In this document: positions 56,127-64,000 of the stretch, piece after piece
Layout of the letters: every line of letters starts with the position of its first letter
Numbering within the stretch: the first letter of the stretch is position 1
Assembly (NCBI GenBank): GCA_027533455.1
Contig: JAPZUC010000009.1
Location: 1-64,000, forward strand
Length of the DNA: 64,000 nt
Source of the DNA: Porphyrobacter sp.
GTDB taxonomy: Bacteria; Pseudomonadota; Alphaproteobacteria; Sphingomonadales; Sphingomonadaceae
Direction: 5' to 3'
Notes under the pieces: generated by a model
The model's input: only the letters and a program-made list of their open reading frames with translations
The model's database searches: none
Told to the model about the DNA's origin: nothing
Program-made: the position numbers and the translations under genes

Positions 56127-57125
56127 TTGAAGCATATTTCCACCAAGAATGCCGCAGCACAGGCCTCGAGCAAAAATGGCACCGCCGGTTCGCGGTCGGT
56201 ACTCGATGCGGCGCAGCTCGTCGCCATCCTCGCCACCCATAATGGCGGGAAATGGATCGAACGCGTCCTTGCCGGCTACTAGCGCCAGCAGGATGCCCAC
56301 TTTCCCTGGGCCTTGCTGGTCATCGACAATGCCAGCACCGACGAGACGCCTGCCATTCTCGAACGCTTCCGCCCGGTGCTGCCGCTCGTGGTGGTCACCG
56401 AACCGCGGCCGGGCAAGAACGCCGCCCTTAATCGCGGGCTTGCGGCCATCGACAATGATCACTGCGACTACATCTTTACCGATGATGACGCAGTCCCCGA
56501 CAGCGGTTTCCTTGCCGCCTGGTACAAGGTCTTCGCGCAGAGGTCCGATTACGGGCTGTTCGGCGGGACCGTGGTGCCGTGCTTCGAGGGCGTCGATCAG
56601 ACCGTGCCCCAGCGCTATGCCAAGTGGCATCCGGAGATCTACGCCTGCAACCAGCGCAGCGAGGGCGCGATCCCGCCCGGTGCGATCTTCGGTCCGAACA
56701 TGGGGGTCGCAGGGAGCCTTCTGCGCGCAGGCTTCCGCTTCAACGAGGCGATCGGGCCGAAAAGCTCGGACGCGATGTATGCGATGGGCAGCGAGACGGA
56801 ATTCTGCGTGCGCGTGGCGCGTGAGGCGAAGGTGAGCTGCTGGTTCACACCCGAGCCGCGCGCCAGCCATATCGTGCGGCCCAATCAGGCGACCGAAGAC
56901 TTCATCCTGGCCCGCGCCTATCGCCACGGGTGTGGCTGTGCGGTCAAGGACGGGCCGGTCGGCAACAGCTTTGGCGGCCTGATGAAGGAACGGCTCCTGA
57001 TCGCCCGTTTCGAGGTCACCGGACTGCTGGGAAGCGCCGAGGCGCGCTGGAATGCGGCATGGCACCGGGGCTTCCTGGCAGGTCTGCGCGACGATCTCAG
57101 GCCCGGGACTGACGCCCGCGCCTGA
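56127..57125 (+). pseudogene. Family 2 glycosyltransferase interrupted by an in-frame TAG
   Basis: From a TTG with a good ribosome site the frame reads through VAILATHNGGKWIERVLAGY, the normal N-terminal nucleotide-binding strand of a GT-A fold, then meets TAG at codon 52 (56280-56282), then continues in the same frame with RQQDAHFPWALLVIDNASTD, the metal-binding DDDAVPDSGF and GPNMGVAGSLLRAG to a TGA at 57125. Without the amber codon it would be a 332-residue transferase for a polysaccharide or glycolipid. The downstream open part (from 56313) alone lacks the first strand. A CAG or GAG codon is the likely ancestor. Confidence 0.85.
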
Positions 57126-57140
57126 TGCGTAGCGGTAAGC

Positions 57141-58082
57141 TTACCCCCGCCCCAGCTTCTCCAGCTTGGCTTTCAGAGCAGACTCGTCGAACGGCTTGAC
57201 GATGTAGTCATCTGCGCCGGCGGCGATGCCGTCATGGATGTCCTTGGCCTCGCCGTTCGAAGTGCAGAACACCATGGTCGGTTCCTTGGGCGTGGGGATG
57301 GCGCGCAGCTTGGTGACGAATTCGATGCCGTCCATTTCGGGCATGTTCCAGTCGGTCAGGACAAGGTCGGGCATGGACCTCTTGCAACGGGCAAGCGCTT
57401 CCTCGCCGTTCTCGGCCTCGATCGGGATATAGCCGAGGCTGATCGCGATCTTGCTGGAAACCTTGCGGATCACGCGGCTGTCGTCGACGATCAGGCAGGT
57501 GCGCGCAGCGGCGGCCGGGGCGGCCTGTCCGGCATAGCGGTCACGCATGGCCTTGGCGGCGGCGACGATCGCGGCAGTCTCGTCCGGTTCGGAAGATGGT
57601 GCGGCGGCGGCAGGTCTGGGAGCGGCCTCAGCCTCGGCAACGCGCGCGGCGTCTTCTTCAGCGGAGACAGCGGCGGCGGCCAGCATGGCGTCCTGCGCCT
57701 TTTCGTTCTGGGCGAGCTTTTCCGCCAACGTCTTGCCTTCCACCGCCATGCGGCGGGCCGGGCCGGTGTGGCGCTTGATCAGGTTCTGCATGTCAGCGCC
57801 CCCACCCATCGCATAGCCCTGTTCGAAGCTCTGCGCGGCGTAATCGTCGGAATAGGGATCGGATTCGAGCGTACCGACGGCCTCGCCCGGAGTCACGCGG
57901 ACGTGGAGATAGGGCATCCAGACATCGCCGAATTCGGCCTTCTGGTACCACACATCGATCACGTCGTAGCTGGCCCAAATCCCGTCCGGCTCGCGCAGGC
58001 CTTCGCCGATGCGGGGGACCGCGGCAAAGCGCATCCTGCTCTGGCTCTGGTGGGTTTCGTTCTGGACTTCGATTTCGATCAC
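57141..58082 (-). CDS. Response-regulator receiver protein with an unusual N-terminal domain
   Basis: A 313-residue protein. The C-terminal ~120 residues form a CheY-like receiver: acidic pocket CLIVDDSRVIRK, phospho-acceptor Asp244 in LVLTDWNMPEMDG, Thr in FCTSNGEAKD and Lys in YIVKPFDESALK. The first ~100 residues (IWASYDVIDVWYQKAEFGDVW and onward) are a domain I do not recognise, joined by an Ala/Glu-rich linker. There is no DNA-binding domain, so output must be protein contact. GTG start. No kinase neighbour. Confidence 0.88.
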   Translation of the reverse strand: MIEIEVQNETHQSQSRMRFAAVPRIGEGLREPDGIWASYDVIDVWYQKAEFGDVWMPYLHVRVTPGEAVGTLESDPYSDDYAAQSFEQGYAMGGGADMQNLIKRHTGPARRMAVEGKTLAEKLAQNEKAQDAMLAAAAVSAEEDAARVAEAEAAPRPAAAAPSSEPDETAAIVAAAKAMRDRYAGQAAPAAAARTCLIVDDSRVIRKVSSKIAISLGYIPIEAENGEEALARCKRSMPDLVLTDWNMPEMDGIEFVTKLRAIPTPKEPTMVFCTSNGEAKDIHDGIAAGADDYIVKPFDESALKAKLEKLGRG

Positions 58083-58150
58083 GGCGCAGCCCTTTTCTCA
58101 GGCACCGTGATGAGGGCAAAAGCATTATGTTTTATCAACGCGAAGCGGGC

Positions 58151-58175
58151 CGGAGCGGCGTTTTGCGCCGCTCCG
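58151..58175. terminator. Hairpin downstream of topA
   Basis: CGGAGCGGCG (58151-58160) and CGCCGCTCCG (58166-58175) form a perfect 10-bp stem with loop TTTTG, directly beyond the topA stop. On the minus strand no T run follows, so it may be a stability or Rho-assisted element more than an intrinsic terminator. Confidence 0.4.
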
Positions 58176-58179
58176 CAGC

Positions 58180-60744
58180 TCATTTCGTCGCAGAAGCGGG
58201 TTTCTTCCTGGCCGGGGCCTTTTTCTTGGCAGCCGCCTTCTTGGGAGCAGCCTTTTTCTTGGCCTTGCCCTTGGCCGGGCCCTTGGCGACACGCGCGTCG
58301 ATCAGTTCGGCCGCCATCGCCAGCGTCACGTCCTCGGGCTTGGTGTCGCGCGGGATCGTGGCGTTGGTGGTGCCGTCGGTCACATAGGGGCCATAGCGGC
58401 CCGGCATGACCTTTATCTCGCCCCCGCTGGTGGGGTGCGCACCGAGGGTGGCGATGGGTTCGGACTTGCCACGGCCCGCGCCCGCACCGCCGCGATTGGC
58501 GGCTTGCGCGAGGATATCGACCGCGCGGTTCATGCCCACCTCGAACACCTCGCGGGTGTTGGTGAGCTTCCCGTACTTGCCATCATGCCGCAGATACGGC
58601 CCGTAACGCCCGATATTGGCTTCGATTTCGAGGCCGGTGTCGGGATGCGCGCCGATGATGCGCGGCAGATCCAGAAGCTTCACTGCCCAGTCGAGATCGA
58701 AGTCATCGAGGTCCTTGGGTATGCTCGCGCGCTTGGCCTCCTTGCCCTCGCCCATTTCCACATAGGGGCCAAAGCGGCCGGTCTTGCGCAGGATGTTCTC
58801 GCCGGTTTCGGGGTGCTGGCCGAGGATGCCGTCCTCGCCCCCGCTCTCACCCTCGCCGCCCGGCTGGGCGAAGCGGCGGGTGAATCTGCACTCTGGATAA
58901 TTGGCGCAGGCAACGAAAGCCCCGAAGCGGCCGCCACGCAGCGAAAGGCGCCCGCCCGAGCGGCCTTCTGCCGCACAAAGCGGACAGTGGCGCGGGTCGC
59001 TGCCATCATCCTTGGGCGGGAACAGGAAGTCGGAGAGATATTCGTCCAGCGCCTCGGTCACTTCCGAGGGCAACTTCTCCATCACCTCGTCGGCCTTTGG
59101 TTTGAAGTCCTTCCAGAAGCGGGCGAGCAGCACCTTGTATTCCTCGCGCCCGTCCGAGACGACGTCGAGTTCGTCTTCCATGCCGGCGGTGAAATCATAG
59201 GCGACATAGGTCGGGAAGAAGCGTTCGAGGAAGGCGGTAAGTAGACGGCCGCTTTCTTCCGCGAAGAAGCGGTTCTTCTCCATGCGGACATAGCTGCGAT
59301 CGCGCAGGGTCTGGATAGTCGAGGCATAGGTCGATGGGCGCCCGATGCCGAGCTCCTCCAGCCGCTTGACCAGCGATGCTTCTGAGAAGCGCGGCGGCGG
59401 CTGGGTGAAGTGCTGATTGGCTTCGACCGCGCGCTTGGCAGGGCAATCGCCCGCCCGCATCACGGGCAGCAGGCTGCCATCCTCGTCATCACTATCGTCG
59501 AAACTTTCCTGATAGACCGCAAGGAAGCCCGGGAAGCGGATCACCTGACCGGTGGCGCGCAGTTCGTGCTGGCCGGTGGGATCGCGGAAAGTGACGGTGG
59601 TGCGCTCCAGCTGCGCGGTCGCCATCTGGCTGGCCATCGCGCGCTTGAAGATAAGATCGTAGAGCTTACCCTCGTCGCCCGCCCCTGCCCGCTCGCGGGT
59701 GAAATCGGTCGGGCGGATCGCCTCGTGCGCTTCCTGCGCGTTTTTGGCCTTGGTGCTGTAGAAGCGCGGCTTTTCCGGGCGGTAATCCTCCGAGAAACGC
59801 GCCGTGATGGCATCGCGCGCGGCGTGAATCGCGCTCATGTCCATCTGCACGCCGTCGGTCCGCATATAGGTGATTGCGCCCGCTTCGTAGAGCGATTGCG
59901 CCAGCCGCATGGTGTGCTGCGCCGAGAAGCCCAGCTTGCGCGCGGCTTCCTGCTGGAGCGTGGAGGTGGTGAACGGCGGCGCGGGGTTGCGCTTGACCGG
60001 CTTGGTCTCGACGCCTTCCACGGTGAAGCGCCCGGCTTCGACAGCGGCCTTGGCCTCCATCGCGATGCCTTCACGCCCGAGGCTCAGCTTTTCGAGCTTG
60101 TCGCCCTTGAACTTGACGAGGCGCGCGTCGAACTCGGTGCCGTCGTGCATCATCCGCGCGACGACGCTCCAGTATTCGTCCGCGCGGAAGGCCTCGATCT
60201 CGCGCTCGCGTTCGACGATCAGCCGCAGCGCGACCGACTGCACGCGCCCGGCGCTCTTGGCACCGGGAAGCTTGCGCCATAACACCGGCGAGAGCGTGAA
60301 ACCGAACAGGTAATCGAGCGCGCGGCGCGCCAGATAGGCGTCGATCAGCGGCTGATCGAGCTCGCGGGGCTTCGCCATCGCCTCGGTCACGGCCTGCTTG
60401 GTGATCGCGTTGAAGGTGACGCGGTCGACCTGCTTGGGCAGTGCCTTGCGCTTGGCCAGCAGCTCCTGCACGTGCCAGCTGATCGCCTCGCCCTCGCGGT
60501 CAGGGTCAGTCGCGAGCACGAGCCGGGTGGCCGTCTTGGCCGCATCGGCGATTTCCTTGAACCGGCTCTGCTTGTCCCGGTAGAGCTCCCACTCCATCGC
60601 GAAGTCATCGTCCGGGTTCACGCTGCCATCCCTGGGCGGCAGATCGCGGACATGACCATAGGAGGCGAGGACCTTGTAGTCCTTGCCGAGATACTTCTCG
60701 ATGGTTTTCGCTTTGGCGGGGGATTCGACGATGACAAGCTGCAT
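58180..60744 (-). CDS. topA: DNA topoisomerase I
   Basis: An 854-residue type IA enzyme that relaxes negative supercoils. The Toprim domain starts LVIVESPAKAKTIEKYLG and includes DPDREGEAISWHV; the active Tyr lies in GAITYMRTDG. A zinc-type finger CPLCAAEGRSGG ... ACANYPECRF follows, then three repeated C-terminal modules (FGPYVEMG, YGPYLRHDG, YGPYVTDGT) and a Lys/Ala-rich tail typical of alphaproteobacteria. It lies in the conserved order plsY-dprA-topA. Confidence 0.96.
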   Translation of the reverse strand: MQLVIVESPAKAKTIEKYLGKDYKVLASYGHVRDLPPRDGSVNPDDDFAMEWELYRDKQSRFKEIADAAKTATRLVLATDPDREGEAISWHVQELLAKRKALPKQVDRVTFNAITKQAVTEAMAKPRELDQPLIDAYLARRALDYLFGFTLSPVLWRKLPGAKSAGRVQSVALRLIVEREREIEAFRADEYWSVVARMMHDGTEFDARLVKFKGDKLEKLSLGREGIAMEAKAAVEAGRFTVEGVETKPVKRNPAPPFTTSTLQQEAARKLGFSAQHTMRLAQSLYEAGAITYMRTDGVQMDMSAIHAARDAITARFSEDYRPEKPRFYSTKAKNAQEAHEAIRPTDFTRERAGAGDEGKLYDLIFKRAMASQMATAQLERTTVTFRDPTGQHELRATGQVIRFPGFLAVYQESFDDSDDEDGSLLPVMRAGDCPAKRAVEANQHFTQPPPRFSEASLVKRLEELGIGRPSTYASTIQTLRDRSYVRMEKNRFFAEESGRLLTAFLERFFPTYVAYDFTAGMEDELDVVSDGREEYKVLLARFWKDFKPKADEVMEKLPSEVTEALDEYLSDFLFPPKDDGSDPRHCPLCAAEGRSGGRLSLRGGRFGAFVACANYPECRFTRRFAQPGGEGESGGEDGILGQHPETGENILRKTGRFGPYVEMGEGKEAKRASIPKDLDDFDLDWAVKLLDLPRIIGAHPDTGLEIEANIGRYGPYLRHDGKYGKLTNTREVFEVGMNRAVDILAQAANRGGAGAGRGKSEPIATLGAHPTSGGEIKVMPGRYGPYVTDGTTNATIPRDTKPEDVTLAMAAELIDARVAKGPAKGKAKKKAAPKKAAAKKKAPARKKPASATK

Positions 60745-60829
60745 AGGCTGAGGAAGAGGTCCTTACGTGTGTGTACGCGCGAGGGTGGGGCGATGCGGCG
60801 GAAAGCGTCAAGGGGGTTGTGACGCAGCC

Positions 60830-61964
60830 CTACCCCGCGCGCCGCACCAACCCGTCGGCCTCGCGCACCAGTTCGCCTGACAATTCCAGTTCGAGCAGTG
60901 CCATGTGCACCTCGGCCACGCTCGCGCCCGACTGGCGGATCAGCTCGTCGATGCCGATGGGTGCGTTGGTGAGCAGGTTGGCGATATCCCCGCTAAGATC
61001 CGCCCGCGCCTCGCCCCAGTCGAGCTTGGCGAGTTCGGCGTAGTCGAAGTCCGCTACCCCCTCGCTCACCCGGAAGCGGGAGCGCGGTGCGCCGGTGAAG
61101 CTCTGGAGCAGTTCCACCACCTCGTCGGGCGTCTGCACCAGCACCGCGCCTTCGCGGATCAGCTGGTTGCACCCCGATGCCCGCGCATCGAGCAGGGAGC
61201 CGGGGATCGCCATCACCTCGCGCCCCGCCTCACCCGCCAGACGCGCGGTGATGAGGCTGCCCGATTGCGGCGCGGCCTCGACCACCAGCGTGCCGCTGGC
61301 GAGACCTGCGATGATGCGGTTCCTCGAGGGGAAATGCCGACCCCGCGGCTCGGTGCCGGGGGGCTGCTCGGCGATCAGTAGGCTTTCGTTTGCGATCCGC
61401 TCCTGAAGCGCGTTGTGCTGCGGATGGTAGGCGATGTCGATGCCGCTGGCGATGACGCCGATGGTCTGCGGGAAAGCGCCTTCATGCGCCACTCCGTCGA
61501 TCCCGCGCGAGGCCGGAGACGACGGTGAAGCCTGCCTCGGCCAGTGCAGCGGCGAAATCGCGCGCCAACTTGACGGCGGCAGCACTGGCATTGCGCGCGC
61601 CGACCAGCGCCACGCAAGGTTCGCTCGCCAGCCACAGGCGGCCGCGGCAGGTGACGATCGGCGGGGCTGAGTCGAGCTCGCCCAGCAGCGCGGGGTAATC
61701 GGGCTGGTCGTGGAACAGATATCGCGCACCCGCCTTGCGAAGGGCGAGAACCTCGCGCTCGATGCTCTCGGCGTTTGCCGGGCGATAGGCGCGGCCTCCC
61801 CCGCTAGCGAGATCGGGCAGCGCATCCAGCGCAGCGCTCGCGCTGCCGAAACGGGCGAGGAGCTGGCGATAGCTTACCGGCCCGATGTTGGGCGAGCGCA
61901 GCAGGCGGATCCGCGCGAAAGCTTCTTGCTGTGAGAGCACCGGCTGCGACCCTTGGCTCTCCAT
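60830..61964 (-). pseudogene. dprA: DNA-processing protein DprA with a frameshift
   Basis: DprA loads RecA on incoming single strands during transformation. From ATG 61964 the frame gives the N-terminal helical domain (RLLRSPNIGPVSYRQLLARF) and the Rossmann start CVALVGARNASAAAVKLAR, FTVVSGLAR (154 codons, to 61503), then drifts to DRRSGA and stops at 61482. The rest is in another frame: GIDGVAHEGAFPQTIGV, FPSRNRIIAGLA, SGSLITARLAGEAGRE, to 60830. Joining them needs two bases (CG) restored in the CGCGCG run at 61504-61509. The lesion lies in the SGLARGID motif. Sequence error or a loss of competence are both possible. Confidence 0.88.
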
Positions 61965-61980
61965 CAGTTGCGCCTTCGCA

Positions 61981-62568
61981 TTACGGCTTGCCCGAGGAAC
62001 CGACCTTCGGCTCCTCCCCCCGCATCAGGCGGCCGATATTGGCGCGGTGCTGGACAATGACGATCACGGCGATGGCGATCAGCGGGGCGATGACATGCAG
62101 GTAGCCCAGCGCCCATGCCACAACCGGCGCGGCGATGATGGTCACCAGCGAGGACACCGACGAGATGCGGCTGAGGAGCAGCGTCGCGCCCCAGATCGCG
62201 GCGCAGGCAAGCATCGCTGGCCACGCCAGCGCGGCGAGCGCACCTGCGGCGCTAGCAAAGCCCTTGCCGCCCTTGAAGGCGAGCCACGGCGTGAAGCAAT
62301 GCCCGGCCACCGCGGCTACCGCTGCGATGCCTTCGGTTCCGGGCCAGAACGTTCTGGCGACCAGCACCGGAATCACGGCCTTGGCCGCATCGAGCAGCAC
62401 GGTCGCTGCCGCCAGTCCCTTGTTGCCGGTGCGCAGCACATTGGTCGCCCCGATTGAGCCGCTGCCGATCTGGCGCACATCGCCCAGACCCGCAGCACGG
62501 GTGAGGATCAGACCGAAGGGAATCGAGGCAAGGGCAAAGCCAAGCAGGGCGGCGAAGATAGGTTCCAT
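61981..62568 (-). CDS. plsY: Acyl-phosphate glycerol-3-phosphate acyltransferase PlsY
   Basis: A 195-residue inner-membrane enzyme that acylates glycerol-3-phosphate from acyl-phosphate, starting phospholipid synthesis. Multiple helices and the three PlsY motifs are seen: GSGSIGATNVLRTGNKG (motif 1), GHCFTPWLAFKGGKGFASAAG (as separate GHCF and FKGGKG segments, motif 2) and IVQHRANIGRLMRGEEP (motif 3). ATG at 62568 begins MEPIFAALLG. It lies 16 bases upstream of dprA on the same strand, the common plsY-dprA order. Confidence 0.95.
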   Translation of the reverse strand: MEPIFAALLGFALASIPFGLILTRAAGLGDVRQIGSGSIGATNVLRTGNKGLAAATVLLDAAKAVIPVLVARTFWPGTEGIAAVAAVAGHCFTPWLAFKGGKGFASAAGALAALAWPAMLACAAIWGATLLLSRISSVSSLVTIIAAPVVAWALGYLHVIAPLIAIAVIVIVQHRANIGRLMRGEEPKVGSSGKP

Positions 62569-62609
62569 CACGTTGTCATAGCCGCACCGCGCGATTCGTC
62601 TAAGCCAAT

Positions 62610-63368
62610 GTGCCACCGCCCATAATAGCGGACGGGATTACGGCCCGACCATACTTTCGCACGTTATCCCAAGCCGCTAGGGCTCGCGGCACGGAGTCAA
62701 ACAACCCGATCACGCGCCTGACAGAGCGCGAGAAGGAAGCGCTGCGCGCGTGGCTGGGGCACAAAACGGCCAAGGAAATCGCGATCGATCTCGGCATTTC
62801 GCACCACGCGGTGGAAAAGCGGCTGAAGATGGCGCGCACCAAGCTGGATGCCGGATCATCCCTAGAAGCGGCACGGATGCTCGCGCAAAACGAAACGTAC
62901 GATCAGGCTGTACCTCCCTCGCCGGACCTCGAAACGCCCGCGCAATCCGGGAAGCAATGGCGGACCAGACACCTTGTCACAGGAGCCGCAATCATGACCA
63001 TGCTATCCGCCGCAGCAATCATCCTGTTCTCCCACTCGGGTACGGCAGAATTGGCCCTGAAACCGGGCGACCTGCTGCTCGTCGCGCCCGTCACTTTCGA
63101 ACAGTTGGACACCGACCGTTCGGGCTATCTCGAAGGTAGCGAGGCACCCCCGCTGATCAAGGCAAGCGGCAACCCGACCTACACCCCGAACGGCGATGGT
63201 ACCGCCGAGCTGGCCGGCGACGAGGTCCGGTTCGACACAGGCGCGCTGCGCGACAGCTTCTACAAGCAGGCCGACACCGATGGTGATGGCAAGATTTCAC
63301 TGCGCGAATATGAGACGTGGGCCAAACCCGCCAAGCGCGAGATCGATGTCGCTGAAGCACCCGAATAG
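62610..63368 (+). CDS. LuxR-type HTH protein with membrane helix and periplasmic EF-hands
   Basis: A 252-residue protein of unusual build. Residues 37-79 (LTEREKEALRAWL ... AKEIAIDLGISHHAVEKRL) form a LuxR/sigma-4-type helix-turn-helix. A single membrane helix follows (about 122-141, VTGAAIMTMLSAAAIILF). The C-terminal half has two canonical 12-residue EF-hand loops, D167-E178 (DTDRSGYLEGSE) and D222-E233 (DTDGDGKISLRE). N-in topology puts DNA binding inside and calcium binding outside, suggesting a one-component calcium sensor; this is inference. The GTG start is weakly supported, and no Shine-Dalgarno is clear. It diverges from plsY and precedes murI. Confidence 0.8.
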   Translation: MPPPIIADGITARPYFRTLSQAARARGTESNNPITRLTEREKEALRAWLGHKTAKEIAIDLGISHHAVEKRLKMARTKLDAGSSLEAARMLAQNETYDQAVPPSPDLETPAQSGKQWRTRHLVTGAAIMTMLSAAAIILFSHSGTAELALKPGDLLLVAPVTFEQLDTDRSGYLEGSEAPPLIKASGNPTYTPNGDGTAELAGDEVRFDTGALRDSFYKQADTDGDGKISLREYETWAKPAKREIDVAEAPE

Positions 63369-63406
63369 TTGACCACAGGCGGGACCTCGGCCATCGGCCC
63401 ATAACG

Positions 63407-64000
63407 ATGGCCGATCCCGCTTCCCCCATCCTGCTGTTCGATTCCGGCGTGGGCGGCCTCACCGTCTACGACGCGCTGCGCGATGTGTTGCCGCAAGCAC
63501 CGGTAATCTACGCTGCCGATCTCGCCGGCCTGCCCTATGGCACCAAGACCGAGGCGCAGGTGGCGGCGCGGGTGGCAGGGCTGCTCGGGCGCATGACCGA
63601 GCGTTACCAGCCGCGCCTTGCCTGCATCGCCTGCAACACCGCCAGCACCATTGCGCTGGGCATGGTGCGCGATGTGCTGGAGATCCCCGTGGTCGGCACC
63701 GTCCCCGCGATCAAGCCTGCCGTGCTGGCGAGCAAATCCGGCGTGATCGGACTGCTCGGCACCCAGGCGACGATCCGCCAGCCCTATGTCGATCAGCTCG
63801 AAGCCGAATTCGTCGCGGGCAAGACCTTGCTGCGCCACGCCGCGCCGGGGCTGGTCGAGGAGGCAGAGAAAAAGCTGCGCGGGCAAGCGGTCGACCGGAC
63901 AGTGTTGCGCGCCGCGCTTGCGGATCTTGCTGCGTCAGGCAACGGCGCTGCGATGGACGCGGTGGTGCTGGGCTGCACACACTTCCCGCTGCTGAAGGAC
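63407..64000 (+). CDS. murI: Glutamate racemase (partial, runs off the right edge)
   Basis: MurI makes D-glutamate for peptidoglycan. The first 198 codons are present from ATG 63407 (MADPASPILLFDSGVGGLTV). Catalytic landmarks: acid/base Cys in CIACNTASTIAL, the second Cys in VLGCTHFPLLKD at the window edge, and LPYGTKTEAQV. The start follows the EF-hand gene by 38 bases in the same direction, so they may be cotranscribed. Confidence 0.95.
   Translation, partial: MADPASPILLFDSGVGGLTVYDALRDVLPQAPVIYAADLAGLPYGTKTEAQVAARVAGLLGRMTERYQPRLACIACNTASTIALGMVRDVLEIPVVGTVPAIKPAVLASKSGVIGLLGTQATIRQPYVDQLEAEFVAGKTLLRHAAPGLVEEAEKKLRGQAVDRTVLRAALADLAASGNGAAMDAVVLGCTHFPLLKD

Overview
The window reads as a contiguous, gene-dense, high-G+C chromosomal segment of an alphaproteobacterium. 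The best guess is Sphingomonadales, close to Erythrobacter/Porphyrobacter. This is inferred from protein flavour and gene order (a DivL-type pseudokinase, AddAB rather than RecBCD, AmgK/MurU muramate recycling, Flp pilins, a methylmalonyl-CoA pathway cluster); no database search was possible. I see no prophage, insertion sequence, rRNA or CRISPR array. One tRNA (Arg, anticodon ACG) is present.

Layout. 1-5 kb: end of an unknown gene, a TauE/SafE permease, secA, a small secreted protein, then argJ and an inositol-monophosphatase-family gene (histidinol-phosphatase candidate). 6.4-17.9 kb: a compact minus-strand operon divL-tsaE-amgK-murU-addB-addA with trxA downstream, mostly with overlapping start/stop codons; it joins cell-cycle signalling, tRNA t6A synthesis, cell-wall recycling and double-strand-break repair. 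18-24.5 kb: ahcY behind a SahR-like palindrome, a peroxiredoxin, a cytochrome c/cytochrome b561 pair, folE, a small zincin, tRNA-Arg, a MutT-like Nudix gene and two Flp pilin genes. 24.5-32.7 kb: an M48 lipoprotein protease, accA, xerD, two proteins of unknown function, aroK-aroB, a GNAT gene and a hypothetical gene.

33-43.3 kb: a propionyl-CoA to succinyl-CoA cluster on the minus strand (pccB, mce, an enoyl-CoA hydratase, scpA, pccA) with bioB in its middle. The logic is that biotin feeds the carboxylase, which makes methylmalonyl-CoA that Mce and the B12-dependent mutase turn into succinyl-CoA. Three different palindromic repeats fill three intercistronic gaps of this cluster. 43.4-51.2 kb: an FAD oxidoreductase, two dehydrogenase/reductase genes, a glutathione-reductase-like gene, a DEAD-box helicase with a Gly/Arg-rich tail, and pgi. 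51.3-53.9 kb: lepB-rnc-era with a parS-like site just upstream of era. 53.9-57.1 kb: a more AT-rich accessory patch with two Crp/Fnr-type regulators, a small acidic protein and a family-2 glycosyltransferase gene broken by an amber codon. 57.1-64 kb: a receiver-domain protein, topA-dprA-plsY, a DNA-binding/transmembrane/EF-hand protein and the start of murI.

Most notable: three coding regions are interrupted (bioB by one missing base inside its FeS motif, dprA by two missing bases inside its Rossmann-fold motif, the glycosyltransferase by an in-frame TAG). They could be assembly errors or real lesions, and raw reads would decide. The most novel-looking protein is the HTH-TM-EF-hand gene at 62.6 kb, which could be a membrane-tethered calcium-responsive regulator.
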